Positions 1 to 12,800 of a stretch of DNA of 64,000 bases are shown here, piece after piece (the first letter of the stretch is position 1; every line of letters starts with the position of its first letter). The stretch spans positions 9,796,001 through 9,860,000 of the forward strand of contig CM034106.1 in NCBI GenBank assembly GCA_019914945.1, read 5' to 3'. The position numbers were made by a program, and so were the translations under genes. Below the pieces are notes generated by a model. The model was not told where the DNA came from. It did no database searches and saw only the letters and a list, made by a program, of their open reading frames with translations. This stretch comes from Typha latifolia. Lineage: Eukaryota > Streptophyta > Magnoliopsida > Poales > Typhaceae.

Positions 1-92
1 AGAAGATTAATAAACCAAGAATAATAAACAAGAAAAAGAAAATGTAAATAACACTAAGGAATGAAATTAAGAGACGGAATCAAGTGACCAAC

Positions 93-3000
93 ATAAGTAG
101 ATTGAACTTGTCGTGGTTGCTGCTAAGATGCACAAATATAAAGTCTCTAAGGACAGCTTCTGCAACCTACATGACATTGTATTAAAAATAAGGGTTTCTC
201 CATGTATCAGGGGAACATAGTATTAAGAATACAGATAGAGTAAGGTGCTTAACGTACAGTTTCATGACTTTCTGTTTCGAAGCCATCCATGACAGGTTGG
301 AAGTATTCTCCTAAATAATAACATCACCACATAAATAAATTAAAAAGAGGATTAAAACAGCCATCACAGCTAGCACAAAAACTTATGAGAATCAAATACC
401 AATATGCCCCAAGCACTGTGACCGAGTGAAAAGCGACAACACCCTGACTTCATCAAGAATTATTTGTGCCCTTTCACCTATGAGCTGCGTGCCAACCACA
501 CCTTTTTCTCTTTGATACTTATCGTTGTAGCAGCATGTTAGGCTCACAAAGATTTCGCGGTCATTAGTGTCAATGAGAGCCTGGAAAAGTGAATTTGCCC
601 AGGTCATGCAAGCATCTATGCAAGTATGAAGTACATGAAGGTAGACGAAAATAAAGTGAGTAACATTACATAAAAGTATAAGACAGCACAGTAAGTCTGC
701 AACCTAATAATTCTAAAAGATGCATGAACTAGATAAGGCAAGAAAAGGTATGAGATACTTGGGTGGTTTCAGTAACACTAACTGACAAAACTTACAAGTA
801 GCAAAAGAACTCAACTTAGAGCTATACAAGACAACCAGTATTCTGCAAAATAAGTGGTAAATAAATATTTTAGTCGACCCAATCTTCAGGATAACCATAA
901 GAAAGTTTCTTATATGATACATCATTCAAAAGCCTCTCAACTATTTATAAGTAATCCAAGGCAAGTAGTTTACTAAACCCAAACCCTTCACATCTCTCTC
1001 TCTCTCTCTCTCTCTCTCTGGAGTTTACTAACTCAAATTTTATGTTGTTGCATTTCTTTCAGTTTAATCTTTGGGCTGTAATATTAAAAGGTCAAGACTA
1101 GAACTTTGAATCACAAACTTGACAAGAAAAAAGTTTGCTCAGTCATGTTTTCTGAGGGTCATGCTTCTGAATCTATAATCTGAACATTGCAATATCTCTA
1201 TATTGAGAATAAAGTACTACTTCCAGAAAGCTGTGCTGACATGTGAAAGCTATGAAATAGAAGCTAGATTTTACAAAACCTAATAAATTACTTTGTGCAA
1301 CAACATTGTGCACATAGAAGGCCATCATACAAGCTTAAATGTTCACCTGAAGAACTCAGGTTCTTAACATGAATAAAGCTGATAAGTTAATATCAAAGAC
1401 TGCAAATACTAGGACATAATATATTTTCAAGCGTGGGCACCACTACTTCTCATCTTGTACATAAAGCAGAAACACATTTGAAAGCTCAAAACCCACTCAA
1501 GACTACACACCAAGATGAAGAAAAAGTATTTCAAACTTGAAAGTAGAAAAGTTAAGAACAGTAGATGTTTAAAATTTGACGAGAAAAAGAAGTGACAATA
1601 AGCGCCTAATGTACACACCTTTAAAACAATCCCAACAGGAAGCAAGAACTCCCTCCCTCTTATCCTATAAACATAACAAACAGATAGCACCATAAATATC
1701 AAGATTTTGGAATTTGGATAATTAGAGCATATTGATCTATGAACAATTACCAGAATCCAAGCCTTGCACTTCCATTTAGAAGGTAATACAACTTAAGCGT
1801 CACAGAAGACTGATCATCCCGAACACATCTACAGCATAAAGGATCAGCAGGTACCATAAGGAGATCATTGATATCAAACTGCCAGACAATCCCAGCTAAG
1901 GGATAATATTTATTATACAAAGTCACAAACTATTAGCTACTAAGGATAAACAAGGTCAATTTATCAGCAATATGTTGAACATTGAAAATTACCTAATGAT
2001 CACTAATCAATGATCCAAGAATATAGAAGGAATTGATTTTTCACCAAAAGCTTTCCAGCTCTTTGATTACTGTTTGGATGCCATACAACCATTCTAGATT
2101 TTCATAAAATCAAACATTTATAAACATTAATAAAATTCATCAAAGCAAACACTACATATATAAAGACCAACAGAATTTCGGCAATGCAAATGAATTCAAT
2201 CTAATTTTCTTATCAATAGTATGATACGAAAAGATTACTTTCCAACACCCTAGTTGCATACTTGACGGTTCCAATTATTTTCTAACTCTATAAAATTGAC
2301 AGTTCCCACTTAATTACATCGCATGGGAAAATAAGCATGACCATTTTTCTTTTAAAATTTAAATAGCTTGAACACTTTCAATTATCATTCTCATGGAACA
2401 TAAGAATTCTTTAGATACAATAATTTGATCTAGGAGAAGCTAACAAAAGATTTGAAAACACTACAACACTTACCATATGCAACTTGAATTTGATGCTAGA
2501 TTGTCCTATGCATACAGTAAACCAATGTTATATTATGCAATAGAAGAGAACTTCAGTTAATTTTCTGTTCACAATAAAATCTCAATCAAACATGCTTTCA
2601 CAAGATACTGGGAAATAATTTTTTAACACTGTTTACAGATGGATTGCCAATTACCAATCCATTTTGATTGCTGAAGGAAGAACAAGAGTGCCAAACAAAC
2701 TGAAGAAAGCGAGATGTTGATAACTTCAAATTATGGAGTGAGCAATACTTTTGGTTACCATATCACTACAACAGAAAAGAAATCAAGTAACTGGCAATAG
2801 CTTACACTGCTTGAGGAAGTAGCAATAAACTAAAATATAGTGACTTTAGTCTGCTGTTTATAATTTAGCACTTTTCACATATTATACCCTCTGCTAAGCT
2901 GAATGTGACTCTTTAAAAATCTGTTGCAAACACTAAATTCTTTCCAAGGCTTGAAGAAATAAAGATATTTTTTCTATTATTGTCACCTGATATTACAAGA

Positions 3001-6000
3001 TAGAAAGACAACATAATCAAAAGTCCTAAATACACAAAACATAGAATATCCAAAATCAATAAAAGTATAGCCAATTATGAAATATGAAAGCAAATTACAC
3101 ACCTTATGACCACTGCTTTATCACTGTACCCAGCTCCTCGAGCACGAAATGAGTTACGCACCATAGCCATTGGCTGAAATATTATATGTTTATAAGTAGT
3201 TGAAGGAACCACAAAAGGAAAGTAGATCTTGTGCAAAAAAGAGTATAACAAAATTGCACATATTACTTCTATTCAATAGAATAATATGAACAAAAGATTG
3301 TGCAAATTACAGTCCACCCCTTGTGGTTTGGCCCAATTTGAGTTTACACATTCATACTTCAAACTTCCCATAAAGAATTAGTGATCCAAATATTGGAACA
3401 AACGTAGATTGTTGGTATCAATATTTCCTAGCATAAGCAAGATGTTAAATGACCAAACTAAATGTATCATCACCAAATCAGACTGTATACGAGAATAACT
3501 AAGTAATTTTATATCCCCATTAACTGTTGATTAAAGGTTGCAACTTGACATGGATCACAGGGGAGTTAACATTTAAGCTTAAAATAAATGAGGGTATATT
3601 AAAATCAGGCCAAACCATAAAGGTGTAAACTGTAATTAACTCTAAAAGAATTTGAAAGTGAAGAAGCGTGCGTCTCACATAGTTACGCTTTTGTATGATA
3701 AGAAGACGAGCAAGCCTCTCCAACCCATTACAGATAAAGTACCTAACAAGGATTAAGAAAATATATAAGAATAAGATAATCAGGGATAAAAGATGTACAA
3801 TAATGTCCCAAAGTACATTAGAAAACCCGATAAGCAAAAAGACACTATTTGATTTGCCAAAACTGGCCTAATTGTCATATGATGGACTAAAATGAATGTC
3901 TAAAAGAACTACCAGAACAAGCTACAGTTCTAATGACTTCTCTTTTGACTTGATTAGAGATTATACCTTCACTTAACTTGGACAACCTACTTCACACTGT
4001 CTTATCATCAATTAAATACAAGACATGACAAACAATATGCCAAACATATTTTAGCTCACAAATGATCTTGACTATGCAATAATCTAATATGACCAGAATC
4101 TGCTCATAAAATTAATGAGTCACAACGTAATCACACCTCTGTATAGGCACTGAAAATAAACTTCATACAGTGAGTACAAAGCAAAATCTAGTTATGACAG
4201 AAGCTAAGATAATCAACACAAGTGCCAATCAAGATAGAACAGGACTCAAGAAGACCCTGAAAGGCTGAAACCAGTTAAGCATCAAAAGCATACTCACCCT
4301 CCCATCTCAGTTGCCTCCTCCTTATAGTAAACTAGTTTTTGAGGATCAGCACCTCTTAGATGGCATAGCTTTGACTGCAGGAGAAGGAAATAAGAGTAAG
4401 GAAAACATACACAACAATACATGGGAATCCAGTTACAAAATGAACAGGATGAAGTATAAAAAGTGGAAAGTCAGTAATGAGATTGTTCATAAGCTTCGGT
4501 ATCACGCCTTAAATGATATCGATTAGTTTGTATTGAACACAACTGCACATGTTCCACCCACAATAAGAGGAATAGTTACCGAATGTGACAAGTGAAACCT
4601 CATGAGCCTCTCAAGCAATGTTGTTAAATGGAAGTGTCCATCATCTATGATTCTCACATAGTAGACCCTAAAATTCAGAAAACTCAATTGCACTAGCATC
4701 ACATTCAATGCCATAGACTTTGGTGAAGCCTAGCAATGCAAAAACTGGTGGGGATGACATAGCTTGCTTGAGTTAAACAACAAATGCTTGCATCAACTCG
4801 ACCATCCACACAAAATTGTCTTTCTTCAACTCATCCGTCAGTTATGATGTGCAATTTTGATGTAGATGTGGATGAACTTGCAGTAGTAATAGGCAAGTAT
4901 GAGGAAACCACGAGGAGCTTTGATAGTCTTCGAGATTGGCCATGCTCGTATTCAAGCAATCTAGCTTCTATCAATGAAGACACCTTCGTAAGAGAGTATG
5001 TAACCCAGATAGTCCACCTCGAAACATGCAAACCTACATATAGAGAGCTTGACATGTGGTTGATGTTGCCAAAGCGACTCAAGTAATATGTAAGTGGGAT
5101 ATATGCTCGTCCATTCCACAGCTATAAATGGGGTGTCATTGAAAAATACCAAAATGAATTTCCATAAATAAGACCAAAACACATTATTCATTAAGGCTTG
5201 AAAGGTCGATGGGGCATTATTGAGACCAAAAGGCATTACCAAAAATTCGTAGTTTCAAAATGTCCTCCCGGGAGACATATTTGTGGCACCTGGAGCAAAG
5301 GTCCAACTTGGAGATCACACCATGCAGCTCATCACATAGATCATCCATCACAAGTATTGGGAATCAATAAGGGGGAATATTTACTGGTATATTATTAGCT
5401 AATGAGATACTATAGTCATGAGGTCGACTTGGTGGCAGACCTTTGGGTGGAGCAAAAATTTCATAAAATTGGATGAGAGCTTGGATAGGTGGTAGAATAT
5501 TGATGCTTGGGATGTTGGGAGATATGGAGTAGTGATGGAATAGGAAGCCACGTGCATGGTTTGGTAGCAATGTTGCATGATGGCACACTCTCCATGTGGC
5601 ACTCCCTTAATATAACATGGTTGGTCCTAGATCTTGAATTCCATTTTTAAGTTTTTGAAATCCCAAAGGATATGATCTAATGTACATAAACAAATGGCTT
5701 CTAGCACAGCATCACAACCAGCCATGAAAGCAAATGAAAATCAATGATAATAGATGTACCTTAGAGTTGCAGCAGGATGTTCTTTCACTGGCCTTCGCTG
5801 CGAAGTGTTTCACCGTTGGTTACTACTATCACATTCATGGAGTCGTTGGCAAGCCTAGGAAGTCCTACTTTAATGGCAACACTTGGATCAAGGAAATTGT
5901 GCGTGCTCCTACTGTTTATTAGCATGGAGATTTGTCGTTGAGTTAGGAGTGCCATGATGTGCATGGTACTTGCTTTTTGCATACCCGTCTATGCATGTAG

Positions 6001-8316
6001 CGATGGCAAGTTGGGTATGGGCAAGGTCAATGGAGACATCCATCTCTAACTCTAAGGTGGATTCCTCTATGAATTCTAGCAAAAAGGGTTTGAGATTTGC
6101 AACGGCATTCCAAAGCGAATTTCTCATCACAATTGTAGCATAGCCCATGTTCCCGTTTCATCTCTGCAAAAGTGTGCTTCTTGATAATTGGTGTCAGGCT
6201 CTTAGTGGTAGATGAAGAGAGTATATTTGCAGTCAGCCAAGCTGATGTAAGGGCCTTGCGACTTTGTTCCTGCATGTGGACCAACCCAATTGCTTCGATG
6301 AGAGACACTAAGTGAAACAACTTGTGAGGGTCTTATGACTTTGCTCCCACATGAAGACCAACCTGATTGCTTCGGTAAGAGACGTTGTGCGAAACAACTG
6401 ATGGTGTTTTGTATCTCCTCCTTGAGGCCACTAACAAAGGTGTGCGTTAGAAAACAATCAAACTACCCATCGACCTAATCTACAAGGGCTTTAAACTACT
6501 CTTGGTATGCTACAACATAACTTATTTGTCGCAACTTCCTGAGTGCGCCTTTGGGTTCGTCATACTCACTTGGACCGAAACAACGTTTGAGTGCCTTCAC
6601 AAAGAAAGTCCACTCATCAAACATTCATGCATGTTGTAGATACTTGTAGTATTAGAGGGCCTTAACCTTGAGCGAAAATGACACATAAAATACCCTCTGA
6701 GGCAAGGAAATATTGTTCTGCCTGCAAGATCCACCCCGTAGGGTCTTCTGTACCATCGTATTGTAGAAGCTCGACCTTGGTTGCCTCAGTGGTGATACCC
6801 TCATCATGATTAACTGAAGAGGGGCCGAAGATGGTTGTGAACGATTTTGGGATGCCTCACGGATCTGTTCTCGCAAGCTCGCCATTTCTTCTTGAATTTC
6901 TTCCACAAATGTCTCCATGGTATTGGATTGTTGCTCCATTGCTTTAGTATGCTGCACCATGATTTGGAAGGCCTCTCGTTGTTGGTTTAGAAGCTCGAGG
7001 ACATCACGAACTCGCACATTGGTGGAGTGACTACTATTTGCCATGGCAAAGGAACATTGGTTTTAATACTAAATGATATCTAGATATCCAAATTCGAGAT
7101 GTGTGTAGCTAAATTCAAGATGGAAAATCTCCTAAGGCAAGGTTTCTAGCAAAACAGCTCTCCCATAGTCCCATTTCTCTCTTTATTTGCCTAGTTTTAG
7201 TAACACCAATACATGCATAGGAGTGGAACTACCTCCCTACAAAAGAGGAATTCAAGCTAAAATATAGGATCAAGTACATACCCATTTCTTATCTAACAAG
7301 AAAACAAAATGAACGGCTAAAGATCCACTCTTTATTGGAAGGAAAAAAACTGATTAATTTAAATGAACAATGGCGTGGCTTCTACCATATGCCCCATGCT
7401 TGCATGTAGCACAACAACTTGCATGCACATATCACATTATACATGGATTTACTTGTATTATGTATATCTCATGTTAAAGTGGGTTACTGTATCACATATC
7501 ACATTCTTATTCTTCTAACAAAATCAGAGGTTATTTTATAAACCCTACCTCTTTGAACATATAAATACATGGAAATATTTTACAAAAGAATCAGTACAGC
7601 CTCCCCTTTCTTCCTAAATGTTCAACAAGAGACAATCACCTGTGATACTGCATCTAAATCTATCTTCAAATAACAATCGCAAGTTCCCTTTAATCACATT
7701 AAGCAAATCAGCCAAAAGCATTAAAAAAAAAAAGATAATCAAATAAGAACATAAGATCGTCATGCAATCACACCTTCAGCATAATGGGTATACGCCCAAA
7801 ATTGATTGTTTCTCTCACGGCAGCCCCCTCATTGTACTGCAAAATAAGAGCCACCCTGAATTCGCCTGCATAAGACGTTCTCGCTTGCCTGCACTGCTTC
7901 CATTGAACCAAGAACAGCGTCAACCCACAAGTAGTCCCACAAAAATCAAAATCAGACAAATTTGACAAAGCCATTAACCTCAAAGGGGAAAAGGGGTGCA
8001 CTCAACCGGCCTTCCTTCATCGGCGGGAGCACGTGGGCCTTCTCAAAGGATAGTATCGAATCTCCGTCAAGGATCAATGACTCGTAGAACAGCAATAACA
8101 GAAAAGAAATAAAGAAAGGAAGAAAGAAACAAGAGGAGGATGGTATCGAAGGATATTTCTAAGCTTGGATCCGGTAGAGGGGTCGGAGATCTCAGCCGGG
8201 CGGATGGAGAGTATAGCCTTCTCGAGGCCCTCGTCGAGGAAGTAGTCGAACGACTCGATGTGGGGGCGGAAGAGGTCGCGGAGAGCCTCGTAATCCGGCT
8301 TTGACTTCGATGCCAT
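93..8316 (-). CDS. NRPA2: DNA-directed RNA polymerase I subunit 2 (second-largest subunit), 5' portion
   Basis: This gene encodes the second-largest core subunit of nucleolar RNA polymerase I, which makes the large rRNA precursor. Eleven exons join in frame: 8157-8316, 7979-8052, 7774-7893, 4298-4374, 3679-3742, 3103-3173, 1751-1828, 1619-1664, 400-580, 258-310 and 93-166. They give about 332 N-terminal residues out of roughly 1,150-1,200 usual for the family, and the rest lies beyond the left edge. Recognisable Rpb2-type protrusion and lobe motifs include FRPHIESFDYFLDEGL, FECRQARTSYAGEF, GYFICNGLERLARLL, YYLLNGSARLGFW, GREFLLPVGIVLKAL and VGTQLIGERAQIILDEV. Every junction keeps phase. Intron 1 needs AT-AC boundaries; the others are GT-AG. 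The ATG at 8316 is the first in frame. Intron 3 (3.4 kb) contains a broken gypsy element. The family call is very secure; individual boundaries are predictions. Confidence 0.93.
993..1019. repeat. (CT)n microsatellite in NRPA2 intron
   Basis: A perfect dinucleotide run of about 13 CT units lies inside the intron between exons 8 and 9 of NRPA2. Confidence 0.95.
4520..7070 (-). mobile_element. Decayed Ty3/gypsy retrotransposon fragment inside NRPA2 intron 3
   Basis: Reading on the minus strand from 7044 downwards, the pieces occur in the order expected of a gypsy element. First is a gag-like coiled segment starting with MANSSHSTNVRVRDVLELLN. Next is a damaged zinc knuckle near 6160 (CYNCDEKF, followed by ECRC where GHRC is usual). 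A retropepsin-like stretch near 5920 reads LINSRSTHNFLDPS, so the catalytic DSG is replaced by NSR. Reverse transcriptase pieces follow between 5560 and 4960 (APPKGLPPSRPHD, SKLDL, VMPFGLNNAPSTFQALMN) with the catalytic block degraded to VFFNDT. The start of RNase H (IECDAS) is near 4700. Stops and frameshifts separate the pieces. Integrase and clear LTRs were not found, so the limits are approximate. It is in the same orientation as the host gene and cannot be autonomous. Confidence 0.85.
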
Positions 8317-8464
8317 CGCCGATTAACGAGAGGCCAAGCCTTCCTGGCACCAATATTGTATATTGGAGGACGTAGATAAGTCTCCGGCAACGGGGTCGCC
8401 GCCGGCGGTTAGGAAGGGAAGATAGACGAAGGAGAAGTACAATGGTTTTTCCGGCGGGAAGTGA

Positions 8465-8502
8465 TAAAACCCTAGAGAAGGGTTTAAGAAGCAATGGGCC
8501 CA
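8465..8502 (-). promoter_or_regulatory. telo-box and site II motifs upstream of NRPA2
   Basis: AAAACCCTAG (8466-8475), a second telomere-like GGGTTT (8480-8485) and the palindrome TGGGCCCA (8495-8502) lie 150-190 bp upstream of the NRPA2 start codon. Telo-boxes next to site II (TGGGCY) elements are an established combination in promoters of plant ribosome-biogenesis and translation genes, which fits an RNA polymerase I subunit. Their activity here is inferred from sequence and position only. Confidence 0.6.
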
Positions 8503-9883
8503 CAAAAGTATAAAGCGTGCGGTACGGTATTTATACTACACGTAATTGGATCCAAATTTTCAGATTCGATATGGGCTATCGGGTTGAGATCTTAAAATTT
8601 TATCCCCTCACCCCCACCCACCCCCCCCCCCTATCCGGGCATTACTTTCCTTGAAAAATTCCTAGTATTAATGTTAGAAAAATATTGGTTTTTAGAGTTT
8701 CATATTTGCATAAGTTAGAAGAATAGGTACACTTTGAGCTAAATTAATTTCACCATTAAATTATAATTAATAATGTGTGGGCTCCACTTAAAACTTAGTT
8801 CAAAGTTAATAAAAAAATTCATATCAAATACATGAAATTACTAACATGCTCTTCTTTGCTTTGCTTAAAATATAAAACTTTACTTATTTAAATTAAACTA
8901 ATTTATTGGCCCATTAAAATATTCCAGCTCATAAATAAAGAGGAGTGTTAAAATATGAAATAAAAAAATTATCATTTTATGACAGCTTAAAATTTTTTAG
9001 AATAGTTTGTAAGTTAATGTATAGAACGTTTAATTGAGGAGTCTAAGACATAATTAACCCAAGTGTGCTTCATTAATACTGTAACATGTGACCATAGTAG
9101 AAGATGTACATTGTCATGGTTACGAGACTTTTGACTAGCAATTACCATCAGTCCCCTAAATTGACATCATTGGAGATAGTTTTAGTGACTCAATCTATTA
9201 TTTGTTCAATCAAACTAATTTTTTTTTAAAAAAAGGCTTGACAGTAGATAAATTTTTGTGAATAGTTTGCACGGTGGTAACAAAGTTGACAAGTAATCAA
9301 GCTCATTAGTAAATCTCGTCTCCTCTTTTATCTGAAGGAAAAAGATAAATCCAGTCGAAGATTGGAGAACCTCAACATTGATCTAAATAAAGATTATATC
9401 AAATCAAACGTATATCAATATTGAACACAAAAGGAAGGGCAAAAAAATTCTTAATATGAGGACTAAGATGCGTACATCTTCAAAATAATCTGGCACTTGA
9501 GGCTGGAATAGAACACAAAACGACAATGTGATTAAGAACAAATTTTAATCATATAATAGAAGTAACCAAAAACTAGTAATATACTCAGGATTTTCTCTCA
9601 ACAACAAAGATTAACACACAGACACATACTCAATGATGCCCTGATCACAGAGTTGGCTCAAGGATCAGGGCTTAGTACTACTACACGCATACATGATCAT
9701 GAAAAAAGAAAAGCCAAAACTGCCTGCATCAGGCGACTGCTACAACACTTTCTTCATCTCTGCAAGGCATTATTCTTAAAGCCACGTGCCATGTTACCGT
9801 AAATTATCTGGTCAAAAATTTTACAATTCATCCTTGGAACCTCCCGGAGCTTGCAAGGTCGAGCAAGCATGCCAATACTGGAG
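8503..9883. other. Spacer between NRPA2 promoter and HBS1 3' end
   Basis: AT-rich DNA with a poly-C tract near 8610-8635. No credible coding stretch is seen on either strand. The part above 9640 is probably the 3' untranslated region of HBS1, because it directly follows its stop codon. Confidence 0.6.
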
Positions 9884-12800
9884 CTATTCATCTTGATCAA
9901 TTACCCGCAACAGGATACCAACTGCAATGGTGCTTCCTGATGATCGTAGGAATACCCTTCCAAGAGCCCGGCATTTGGAGAATTCTTGCACACATACTGC
10001 TGCACTCAGTGTGACCTGAAAAGGGGAAAACAGAAACGATCAACTAAATGCTGCTGACACAACACAGCTGAATGCATAATTCAGAGACATGAATTAGATT
10101 GAGTTGTACTGAGACAATAAGCAGAAACTTCTAAATCACTGCAAGTTCCGTTTACTTGTATTATAGCACTTTGTTTGGCTTTAAGAAAACGAGGTGCTCT
10201 CTTCGAAGTCTTTCCCGTCTTCTGGTCTAGAAGCGACACTATCTTTGTCACTCTTGCAGCCTCCTTTGCATGATGTATGTGAAACTCGACCTGCATTACC
10301 AACTTTTCTTTGGAAGATGAGCTACACTAAATAAAAATAAAGTCAAAGGCCAAGTTCTTAACTGACCTGAGAACCAGCTAAGATAGGAGTTGCAACATCC
10401 AAGACGAGGATCTTTAGCTCCAAGCATGTGGCCGTAAGCACTGGGAAATCAGGGTGGCAAAGCACCCCCCCAGGCATCACATGACTCCAGTCAACACCTT
10501 GTAACCCAACAGCCACATTGTCACCAGCTCTTGCAATGCCGCAAATATTAGAGTCTTGCTCGATGGATCGCACTGTAGCCAATTCCCTTGAAGGCATAAC
10601 CAAAACCTGTAAAAAGCAAATTCATATCTTTGAGAATGAGTACTATCAAATATTTCATATTATCAGCAAGATTCTCATCATTTGCAGTATAAATAATAAG
10701 AAAATTAATCACGAAGGGGCTCCGATGACAGCTGCAGTTTGAGTTTGCAAGGTCAACCTACATATTATATAAACCTTATGACGAAAGTCAACAGCAATTA
10801 AAGGATCTTTAATAATGTAGTCATGCCTAACATGAAAAAGAAGCAACTATCCTCAAATCCTTAAACTGTAAAGAATAAGATAATTTCGGTTTGCTACCTC
10901 AAATCCTTGACTATAAGCTGAGTAGAAAACACCAATACAGGAATATCCACTTTCTCTTTTAGCTAGGCATGGTCCACCATTAAATGATAAGCTTGTCATT
11001 AATAGGCATCAGTCATTTCAGAGGTTATATCTAGTGCAGAAGACGTCATGTCGCCAATGAAAAAATGTGGTCTGAATATACTTCTTTTACGAGTAGTCAT
11101 TCTCATCCAATAGATGATTTATTCTTTCAAGTCTTACAATTCCTTTTTATAACTTACACGATTGTAATTAGTTCCATTGAGCAGATTTTACCTTTGAACC
11201 ATTTCGAATAGCGCCAGTCTCTAACTTTCCACAAGCTGACACTTGTCCCATTGTATGTGACTTGATGACATCACATATAGGTATAATGAGAGGCTTTGAA
11301 ACATCACGTGATGGAGGCTGCAGAGAATCTATCGCATCCAATAGACATGGCCCCTGGAACCTGAAAAAGAAAAGGCAATATATATATATATATATATATA
11401 TATCATCCAATCAAGAACTTTTATGACTATCAATAATGTGGAAGAACTTGCAACAATCGTCTTCTTTAGAAAGAATAAATTCTGAATATAGAAGTTTACA
11501 GTTAAATAATTTCCCATCGAATTAAAGATAAATAAAATAATGATGCTGAAAGATGAAAATACAAGACCATATATGAACTATTGAAGGCCAAACATATATC
11601 TTTCTTAAAAACAATCAATCTGCTGAAAGACTAAAAGCATCAGAATTGTAACCTTTGTGCGCTATCCACATAGCCTAAGCAGTTAAATAACTAAATATAT
11701 TCTTCGGACTATACATGTGAAGAATGTGAACAAAAGATAAAATAAGAATTATAAGGCTGCCTAAGACAATTTTATCAGAGAGGATTCAATATCTTCAACA
11801 AAACAAGACAAAGGGCATACGTAGTCTAAATCTGACGTCTCTGAAGCTAATCATTGAATAACAGTTTCAAAGGCATGATTTTTCAGTGCCATATTATCTT
11901 GAAAAATAGCACTAAGTGAATATCGCATTATACAGAACTTTAAAAAAAATGATGTGATTCACAATATTTTAAACTGTTTATTTCTCAACAAACAAAAAAA
12001 GCATCAGATAACTGAATATGCATTAAGAAAAGTGATTGAAGTCCCAAAGAAGACAGAAAAACAGAATGCAGAATCAACTGAAAAAAGAGGTGATTGTTTA
12101 GTTTAAATTTTCTAGAAACATTTCAGGAACAAGGGATAGTTGCAATGTTTAGTTTAAATTTTCTAGAAACATTTCAGGAGCAAGGGATAGTTGCAAGGAA
12201 AAGGATAAAGTTTAGTTTTAACTTACCAGCAGGATAAACGTGCATCTGAAGTAGCACTAACAACATTCTGATTTTCAATGGCACTTAAGGGTACCCAAGT
12301 AACAAGGGAGTCTCTGAAACCACATAAACGCAAGAAACTGCCAAGTTGTGCCTTAATGAAATCAAATCTGTCCTTCGAGTACCCAATGGCATCCATCTTG
12401 TTGACAGCAACAATCATTTGATCAACACCAAAACTTCTAGTAAGTTGAGCATGTTCTTTAGTCTGCCCAAAACCATTACCGGTCATGCCAGCTTCAAAAG
12501 AACCCATACAGGCATCAATAACCAGAATAGCTGCATCTGCTTGTGCAGCACCAGATATCATATTTGGGACAAAGTCTTTGTGCCCAGGGGAGTCCAGCAA
12601 AACAACACGATATTTCTTTGATTCGAAGTATGCAACACCAACATTCATTGTTACACCCCTTTCTCTCTCTTCAGTACTCTCATCCATAGCCCATGCATAG
12701 GCAAATGATCCTTTTCCCTGTATTAACAAATTACAGCATACTTTGCCAGTTATAAGCATAAAGCGTAAGCATAAAAATTAAAAATAATATGCATGGCAAA

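Noticed and set aside
8074..8160. NRPA2 exon 1 reading on past 8157 into LRNILRYHPPLVSFF
   Set aside because: This extension is read into the intron. It leads to a stop and loses the conserved continuation into the CRQARTSY block, whereas the AT-AC join keeps it.
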